From contig JARFIW010000968.1 in the NCBI GenBank assembly GCA_036346225.1, positions 682,001 to 746,000 of the forward strand: a DNA stretch of 64,000 nucleotides, in the 5' to 3' direction. The notes beneath the pieces are model-generated. The model did not search any database, was not told where the DNA came from, and saw only the letters and a program-made list of their open reading frames with translations. Below, in pieces: positions 56,900 through 64,000 of this stretch. The translations under genes and the position numbers were made by a program. Position 1 is the first letter of the stretch; every line of letters starts with the position of its first letter. This DNA is from Platerodrilus igneus. Lineage: Eukaryota; Arthropoda; Insecta; Coleoptera; Lycidae.

Positions 56900-59400
56900 C
56901 AAATTGTGACAAAAAGTGCTGCTTTTGTCTAAATGACTAAAAAACGAATGTGCATAATTGGCAATCGTAAAGTTTAATAAAAATAAGTAATTGTAGTAAC
57001 TCTAAAGATAAAATTATTTAACTAAGAAAAATATTTCCATGTATACACCGAAAGACTAAAGCAAACGGTCTTCTTAAAAGAGTCTGCTTTGCAATAATTA
57101 GTTTAAGCTAATACAGCCCTCGGAAAAAGTTCTTGCAGATTATATACAAGAAACTTAAATGTCCTATTTTTTAGGCAAGGGTTCACAAATTGCTTTACAG
57201 GCGACCTTGGAGGTAACTTAACCACTTATACAAACCTTTCAATCAATTGTCAAAAAACTCAACGCAAAAGCGTTAGACAGGCGTATATTTTGTGAATTTT
57301 CATACTCTAAAAGTTAATACTACATTTGTTAAATTTGGCAAATCGTTACTCTTCAATATTAAGAATTTTTATTGAGGACTGATCGACATTTGATTTTATG
57401 TAAAATATTTCTAATACAATTACCACCATAATAAACAAATAAACAATGGTGCTGCACTTTTTTTAAAAAAAGTTATTCATTCATCGTACCACTGTATCCC
57501 TTAACTGACAAATATCTACAGCTGCTCCAAGACAGATTTCTGTAAATATTATTCTTGCTAGCATGCGTTGTCTAGCTACCTGGAAAAGAAAAACTAACAG
57601 ATTTCTTGTTTAGTGGAATTTTTTTGACGGTACGGCCTCTAGCAGCTGTGGGTATGTCTTGATAATGCGTGCTACCACTACGACAATATGATTCAAATTT
57701 CTTAGAAAAAGTAAGATAGTTCAAGCAATAACATCTTCAGAATTTTTAAACAAAGTAACTTTCAAAAAGCTAAATGAAACAGAATTCCGTTTTCGTTTCC
57801 AAGGTATCATTTTCACAAAAGACTAGGATTAGTTTTAAAAAATGCGAATGGAGCTTTTGATGGCTTGACAACCTAAGATGACTAAGCTAGTAAAGCTTGT
57901 GTCAGTTTGTTTTAGACAATGGAAGATTCAAACAAGAAATTTACTGCAAAAAAACAAGTTTGTTTTTAAAATTTGGCAGTCTTTAAAACTTATTTGAAAT
58001 GCTTAACCTTCCTTTTTCGTTATTTCTTGTGAAGTTTAAGTATGCAGTCGTCGACTACTTAAGTGAATAAGCTTTGTCCAAATAAAAGTGCAAATTTTAA
58101 AATAACTTTGATGTTCTTAAAGTATGAAATGGTAATTTTAATATTTTGGCGGCCTCAAAATCGCTGGTTTTCTTTGTAGCACATTTTACTCTTCACTTTG
58201 CGTTTTGTCAGTACTATTATTTTATCCTTTCTTTTCCTACACTTTTGATTATTATACTTTTTCGGTTTTTTTATGTTCTTATGTATTATTACCATCGTTC
58301 TGAGAATATTATATGTAATTTGTTTTATGATTAATGTTTGACTTCTTCTGCGGTTCAAAGTTTGTAGAATTAAGATAGCATTCACTTTTATAAGCTAAGA
58401 TCAATTATTCAAGGTTGTAATTAATATAATAGGAATTCAGTAGTTGGAGTTTTACATTTACATCAAATTCTCGTGGTAGAGAGGTTCTGATTAATTACAT
58501 CACTGGATTTCATTCCGAAGAACAGCTTTTATTTTGTCATACTAATGCGACATAAGGTAATCAAATTAAATATTGGACTTTGATTCGTCTTTCTAGCATT
58601 TCGTTGATTTATTGGATTGAATCATCATCTATCTAAAACGAAGTCAAATGAATACCAAAATATTTTACAAATCAAACGTTAACTGAAAAGTATTAGCAGA
58701 TTTTTGTAGGAATTGCTTTGATGCCCGATGTCATGGTTTAAACACAATTAGCTCCAGTATCTGAAGTATTTGCAGTTTTAAATTCTTCATGTTCTTTGAA
58801 ACATAAGAATCACTTTTACATCGGTCCCGTTGCATTTTGGCCGACATTATTGCTTCACCCTTATTTGTTGTATGGTTTGATTGCGCTATTTGTTTTGAAT
58901 TCATCGACCTTATAAATTTTTCATTTATTTTGTAAAATTAACGTTTCTAAAGCTACACAGTTAAATTTCCTAAACTCGTTATATATGATGTTCTCCACTT
59001 TTGTAAATGTTCTAAGATTTACTTTGAGAAAATTTATTGTAATTACAGATTTGTCTATATTTTCCAAATTTACAAAGTTATACCAAAAAGCACAACTGAA
59101 TTCCATCTCTTTATGTCAAAAATTCACTTTAAAACATCCTGGAAAATAATTGAGGTATAACTGTTTAATCTTCTGTAGCTTCTGGATATCGGTTTCTGCC
59201 AATAAAATATTCATCTTACTTGTTTTTTAAAAAAATTCAAAATTTTCTAAGTATAATTAAAGACCAAAATTGTCCAAAAAGATAAACCCAAAATACGACA
59301 AGTGATTCTCTTCATGATAACCAAAATCTGAAATATGGTTTTTCCAAAACTACAGTAAACTTCAGATTCACTGCTAATTTAATTCTTGATTTTGAAACAC
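56900..59400. other. AT-rich sequence, no gene recognised
   Basis: No supportable gene or repeat in 2.5 kb. Confidence 0.4.
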
Positions 59401-59426
59401 AGATCTTACAAATCCAACCTATCAAG

Positions 59427-59750
59427 CTATAGGGTGCGACTAGCAAAGTTATGCTGCAAGGCCCATGTGGCCTGATAGAGCATGTGCGTCTGCTCGTCTA
59501 TAAGTAACTTATATTGCAACCAAGTCTTCTTCTGATAGTACTTCTTACAGATGCGGACAAAAAGTGGACTTCCTTGGTTTGTAATACGACACGGCCCAAA
59601 CGTAGAACACGCAGGGCTCCGGCTACGAAAGTCTTCGACAATATCACAGACTACTGCACTTGATGTGCGCAATGTATTTATTCTAATTTCAAAAACCATA
59701 TCAAGTCGTAGTTTATCAAAATCAATCTTTTGTAATACCTTACTGTTCAT
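59427..59750 (-). CDS. Unrecognised open frame, 107 codons
   Basis: Begins with an ATG at 59750 (MNSKVLQKIDFDKLRLDMVF) and ends at a TAG. Contains five cysteines, including CDIVEDFRSRSPACSTFGPC, and aromatic-rich YYQKKTWLQYKLL. The patch is markedly less AT-rich than surrounding DNA. The upstream frame at 59768-60025 is on the same strand and separated by only 17 bp. No family is recognised. It could be a fragment of an endogenised virus, a mobile element or a bicistronic relic, or chance. Confidence 0.35.
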   Translation of the reverse strand: MNSKVLQKIDFDKLRLDMVFEIRINTLRTSSAVVCDIVEDFRSRSPACSTFGPCRITNQGSPLFVRICKKYYQKKTWLQYKLLIDEQTHMLYQATWALQHNFASRTL

Positions 59751-59767
59751 TACCGAAACCTTACTCC

Positions 59768-60025
59768 TTAATCTTTACTCGATGGTGTAGAAATCTTCAA
59801 TAGTCCCTTGATCAAAGGTTCTACTCTTCTCTTTATCGAACCGTACGTGTACCGAAAGTATCTAACTCTAGAGAAATTACTCCGTTGTAAATCTTGTAAT
59901 CGTCCCATATTTAATTCGACTCCTTGCATAATACGCTCTGACTCAAAGAGGGAAGTTTCGTTCGTATTGCTTCTGATGAATTCCTTAGGGTAACTACCCG
60001 GAAATCCGAATGGCGATAAGCTCAC
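59768..60025 (-). pseudogene. Unrecognised open frame, 85 codons, no ATG
   Basis: Open from about 60025 with no ATG at its start. It reads SLSPFGFPGSYPKEFIRSNT, then SERIMQGVELNMGRLQDLQR and KRRVEPLIKGLLKI. Upstream on the same strand, broken frames (AKDFTAIAGVDKGFGHFL, then ALGREIASDDILKATLSITR) continue to about 60240, suggesting a longer ancestral protein now interrupted. Basic and leucine-containing, no signal peptide seen. Not recognised. Confidence 0.35.
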
Positions 60026-60259
60026 CTATTAGAAAATGTCCATAAAGAGAGCATCCTTAGAATTTGTTAGGTTATATTTTCTAAGAATATCGATACATTA
60101 TAGCTTCTCGTTTTGTTCTGCATTCTCGTGTTATTGACAAAGTAGCTTTTAGTATGTCGTCAGAGGCAATTTCTCTCCCTAGAGCAAAAAATGCCCAAAT
60201 CCTTTATCCACTCCGGCGATAGCGGTGAAATCCTTAGCGTCATACTAGAATAAAAGTGT

Positions 60260-60765
60260 GTCAGTCTAACATATTTGGCAGTTTTATGTGTTTTCTTATT
60301 AATCACTGTTATCGATTCGAAGGTTAATTTTTATAGCAAATTGTTTCTTTTTAATATTGACGTAAATTGTACCAAACACACGATTGCCGGTATCGCGATT
60401 GCATCTTCTACCTTTGTAATAGTTATGTAAGGAGTGGGAAAGTAAATATTTAGTATACTGACATCGATATTGATAATGACATTATTTGTAGACCTCACTC
60501 TCCCAATTGAATAAGTACCTGTGATTTCAAGGTGCACATTGTTGTTTCTAAGCATTTTATAGTTACTGTAATGAATTTTTATTTTCAAAGGTATAGACTA
60601 CTTATGTAAACCCGCCTATGGTCTTGTGCTTTTCTCATTTTGCCAACACTTACTAATTTTTCTTATATCATTCACCAAGGATTTCAAATTTGTAAATAAC
60701 CACGATGTGGTTAAATTATAAACCAAGGTTACCAAATTGCATAGCAAAAACTGCGCGTGATTTTC
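60260..60765. other. AT-rich sequence, no gene recognised
   Basis: The minus-strand frame 60331-60588 has no recognised domain. Confidence 0.35.
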
Positions 60766-60769
60766 TTCC

Positions 60770-61330
60770 ATTGAATATGCTCACAAGCAGTAAATTCTTC
60801 ATAATTAAAGCCAGAAAACTAGTTCCTTCAACACCTTAATTGAATTTTAATCAATGAACTATTGTCTTCAAATTTAACCAATTTTGCCTACTAAATTCAT
60901 ACGTTCCATGCAAATAAATATTGAAGAACCCATTTATCTCGACCAAAGGTCCAAAGAACACGACAAATTAAAAATTGGAACTATTTTAACAGCTAACAGA
61001 CAAAAGCTTTTAGCTAAGATTGTAAAAATTTGTAACTTTTCACTTACGCTGTTAGAAGGAATGGGAGTTGACTGAAAGTGGGGATACTCGTTGCGAGTTA
61101 TAAAGCGATAGCACAACGCTTTTCTACTTGTTTAATGCTGCTTCCTAGTGTAGGTTTAACTTTTCCTGACTTTTTGGCAAAACATGATTATTTAAAATTT
61201 TAATTCTCTTTTGATACTAAGTTAATTTTTAACTCATACTGAATCTTGTGAAATTTTATGAATTGAAAGTGACTGTGAAAAGTGTATCAAAGATGACTTC
61301 AGGAATCAAACATCCAACTATGAGGTAATT
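60770..61330 (+). repeat. Promoter/first-exon module, copy 3
   Basis: More diverged. Landmarks: GAAAACTAGTTCCTTCAACA then TTGAATTTTAAT, AAAAGCTTTTAGCTAAG, TGAAAGTGGGGATACTCG, CTTCCTAGTGTAGGTTT, then exon and donor. No clear TATA box at the expected place. Confidence 0.65.
61293..61324 (+). CDS. Candidate first coding exon 3 (MTSGIKHPTMR)
   Basis: 32 nt, A at -3, followed by GTAATT (61325-61330), a usable but weaker donor than in copies 1 and 2. MTSG and the second His are kept; the other positions diverge without any indel. Same phase 2 and same in-frame TAA if unspliced. Confidence 0.45.
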
Positions 61331-61334
61331 TGAT

Positions 61335-62345
61335 TTATTTGTTTAATAACTATCAATTTAATGAGTTTTCTGAGTTTAATATGCCATTTCTTTGTGTATA
61401 CTAACAATATGTTTACTGTCTTATAAATGAGGATGATTGAAGTGAATACATATTATTTGCAAGTACTTGACATGTGCATTAAAATTACGATAATGAATAT
61501 AATTATAACTTACACTACAGGTTTTAAAAAGGTATTAGCATTGTATAGTATTAACCTTTAACAAGGTCAGATTACTAAGAAGATACACACTATAATTTTC
61601 ATAAATTCGGGTTTCGGATATTGTTATTATCATAATTATTTCTTCCAACATTTTGGTTAGTAGGTTAGGGTTTTCTACAAACATCAGTAAGCTTTTGGCG
61701 CACATACATTCCTTGATGTAGCTTCGCATTGTTTATAATATTTTCAAGGTAAAAGTGTTGTTAATTGTGATTAAAATCTTTTCTATCAAGCAACTTTATT
61801 GCTTCAACTGTCCTAAAGCTGGTTCAACTAAAATATTAAAAATGTTTATTAACCCTTCAGTGCCCAAAATTTTTACTTTCTGCGTTTTAGCATTAATGTA
61901 TTTGTAAATTTAAATACATGTTTTTGTTTGTAGTGCATATACTGAAAAACTTTAGAAAATAATGAATTCCGCGTGTAATATATTTTTAGAATTAGTAATA
62001 CAGTAATGTGAACATTATTAGTGACAAATGCAAACTTGTTTTTGTTAAAACACAAAATTGCCAAATTTTTTTGATGTTAGACATAAATAAATAAAGTACA
62101 ACTGAAAATCTTTCATTATTCTCGTTTAAACACCCCCTTCTCCTCCCTGACGCGCCAATGATATGGCTTTCTATTCTTATATTTTTGTGCGAAAATATAC
62201 CCCAACGCTGCCATCTAGTCATCTTTACAAACCTGTTTTCTACCATTGTCTGGTTTCAGCATGGGCAGCCATTTTACACAATCCCTGTTTATCGTCGACT
62301 CTCATTTCTGCTGAACTCATAGTTATCTCGTTTTCTGACTGCATT
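61335..62345. other. AT-rich sequence, no exon recognised
   Basis: Would be intron downstream of exon 3. Nothing recognisable. Confidence 0.35.
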
Positions 62346-62349
62346 TCAT

Positions 62350-63450
62350 GTATTATGTGTTTAGGCAAAACAGGAGAACATGGGAAACCATTTTAGCTTT
62401 TAGGATGATGTTGCAAAAAACAATAGAAAAAGGAAATAGCGCATATATAGCGTTTCTAGATCTGCAAAATGTTTTCGACAAAGTAAAACGAAGAAGAATG
62501 TTCAAAATACTCGACAAGATTGAAATGAGTTATAGGGATAGCTCATACAAAGAGCAAATAGCGATAATAGAACTACAGCAGGAACCTTGAGAAGTAAATA
62601 TTAGGATAGGGTTGAAGCAGGGATGTGCGCTATGTTCGTCAATTTTTAACTTTCATTCGAATAGGCAATGAAAAGTGTCAATTGCAGAAAGATATTTAGA
62701 ATTATTATGCAGGGACAAACAATTGATATGCTTAGATTTACAGATGATATAGCGAAGCATGCAGCAAGGTAGAGATAGAAGCAACTCTTAATGAAATAAA
62801 AGCAGTACCAACAAAGGGATAAGGTACGAAAATTAATAAAATAAAAATAAAGTACTAATATGGATAGGAGGGGAAATAAGTCAAAAACCGGAATACAAAT
62901 AGGAAACCATAGTTTATGAGGTTTAGGATTTCTGCTAATTAAGATAAGATGGGAAACGTGCAAAAGCTATAAAACATAGATTAGCACAAGGTCGTGCTGC
63001 ACATAACAAGAAAAAAGAACTAATATATTCGAAAATAACAAACATAGAAGCAAGGTAAGGATTGCCGAAAGCGTATGTGTGGAATACAGCATTATAGGGC
63101 TGTGAAACGTGGACAGTAAGCGAAGCAGACAGGAAAAGATAGAAATAAGACTTTGCAATGTAGTACTATAGACGTATAATGAATATACCAGGGAGAGACA
63201 AAGTTACGAACAAAGAAATACTAGAAATGGTAGGGGAAGGAAGACATATGTGGGAAACAGTAAAAGTATGAGAGATAAGATGATAAGGGATGACGGAATA
63301 GTGCAAGATATATTAGAAGCAAAAAATCGAAAGTTGAAGCAAATCTAGTTTAGACTAATTCACAGATAGTAAAAGATCTAGGTTGTAGGATTTTTGGGGA
63401 AATGTGTAGGTTAGCACAGAGTAGGAAACAATAAAGATACAGGTGCAACC
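62350..63450 (+). pseudogene. RTE-type LINE reverse transcriptase, decayed 3' half
   Basis: Blocks in order, in shifting frames: FRQNRRTWETILAFRMMLQK, IEKGNSAYIAFLDLQNVFDK (first catalytic Asp in FLDL), LKQGCALCSSIFNF, IDMLRFTDDIAK (the F-A-D-D active site as FTDD), KAIKHRLAQGRAAHNKKKEL, VWNTAL, GCETWTVSEADRK, YRRIMNIPGRDKVTNKEILE. The run from 'YGCETW' to 'RIPW.DRVTNEE' is diagnostic of the RTE/BovB-like group of LINE reverse transcriptases. At least six stops or frameshifts; the endonuclease domain is absent. Ends near 63450; no tail repeat identified. Confidence 0.85.
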
Positions 63451-63454
63451 TATC

Positions 63455-64000
63455 CCAGGACTAAAAGCCTTATTATGATGACGTGTACTCTAGATTCATG
63501 TAGCAGTCACGTGATGACCTTTTGTCGTGGTCATGACTATACAACTGTTTGTGTATATAAAGTGTGTGGTCCTTTACTGACAGGATTCATTTGTGAAATT
63601 AAAATGTTCGCTTTGTTGCTATTTAGAGGTTCTTCAATGCAAAATTTTTGTTCTGAATATATGATATTTTATTTCAACTTGCCCTATTAGTATTAATATA
63701 GTAACGAGTTTTTGTTGTGCTTAAGTGTACTATGATAGGTTGTTGCAGAAGCCAATCTTATCTGAGTTTCTACCAGTTTGTTTTTTCTTTTATTTTTCTT
63801 ATTTTTTTGTAATTTTTCTTTCAGGTGAAAGGTATAATCACCACCTTTGACAGTGGTAGCGCAGAGCCAGCTGCTTTACTGTGATAATCCTTGTTCCAAG
63901 AAATTAGTTCTTATAGTTCTTGCCCATGGCACTCCATCGCAATCTACTAATTAAAACCAGACAGTTTTTCACACCGACCGCTATCTTCCCGCCTGGATTA
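63455..64000. other. AT-rich sequence, no feature seen
   Basis: The open frame 63475-63690 has no recognised similarity. Confidence 0.35.

Noticed and set aside
62163..62396. 77-codon frame as a possible exon after module copy 3
   Set aside because: It runs into the LINE relic and shows no splice acceptor or domain that supports it.

Overview
The window is nuclear DNA from an animal. It is very AT-rich and full of microsatellites. It carries relics of at least six classes of eukaryotic transposable element, tRNA-derived SINEs and GT splice donors, and no bacterial-style gene packing. The BEL/Pao element, the Tc1/mariner-type transposases, the hAT/ZMYM-type transposase and the RTE-type LINE fit an arthropod best. 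Nothing seen here excludes another invertebrate. No complete cellular protein-coding gene could be recognised.

Layout. 0.3-3 kb: decayed Ty3/gypsy element on the minus strand (RT start, protease, gag, primer binding site, LTR with an internal 175-bp tandem duplication). 3.4-4.4 kb: Jockey-like LINE fragment and a tandem pair of tRNA-derived SINEs. 5.4-6.2 kb: first copy of a repeated segment that recurs at 54.6-55.8 kb and partly at 56.5 kb. 9.2-11.6 kb: two inverted-repeat (foldback) elements bordered by (TA)n. 15.9-17.1 kb: decayed hAT relic. 18.0-19.4 kb: two Penelope-like 3' ends, head to head. 20.4-21.6 kb: purine-skewed block that may be an LTR-element leader. 22.8-23.3 kb: (TTTA)n. 23.3-24.0 kb: Tc1/mariner-type relic. 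25.0-26.8 kb: better preserved hAT/ZMYM-type transposase of the same family as the 16-kb relic. 31.1-32.4 kb: near-perfect 1.36-kb palindrome. 46.2-53.3 kb: almost intact BEL/Pao retrotransposon with matching LTRs and a 5-bp target duplication, inserted inside an older Tc1/mariner-type transposase. 56.0-56.3 kb: 10-bp minisatellite. 59.4-60.25 kb: GC-richer island with two unrecognised open frames. 62.3-63.45 kb: decayed RTE-type LINE.

The most gene-like signal is a promoter-plus-short-exon module present in the same orientation near 28.3-29.4, 43.4-44.3 and 60.8-61.3 kb, with a decayed fourth copy near 37.5-38.1 kb. Each intact copy ends in a Kozak-compatible ATG and a 32-nt coding stretch (peptide starts MTSGVHHSIIK, MTSGVHHTVVK, MTSGIKHPTMR), followed directly by a GTAA(G/T)T donor in the same phase. 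Two copies have a clear TATA box about 350 bp upstream. They could be alternative first exons of one gene whose body lies outside the window, first exons of duplicated genes, or a family of 11-codon micro-ORFs, because the donor also creates an in-frame TAA.

Everything is read by eye. Boundaries of decayed repeats are approximate, and no alignment or database search was run.
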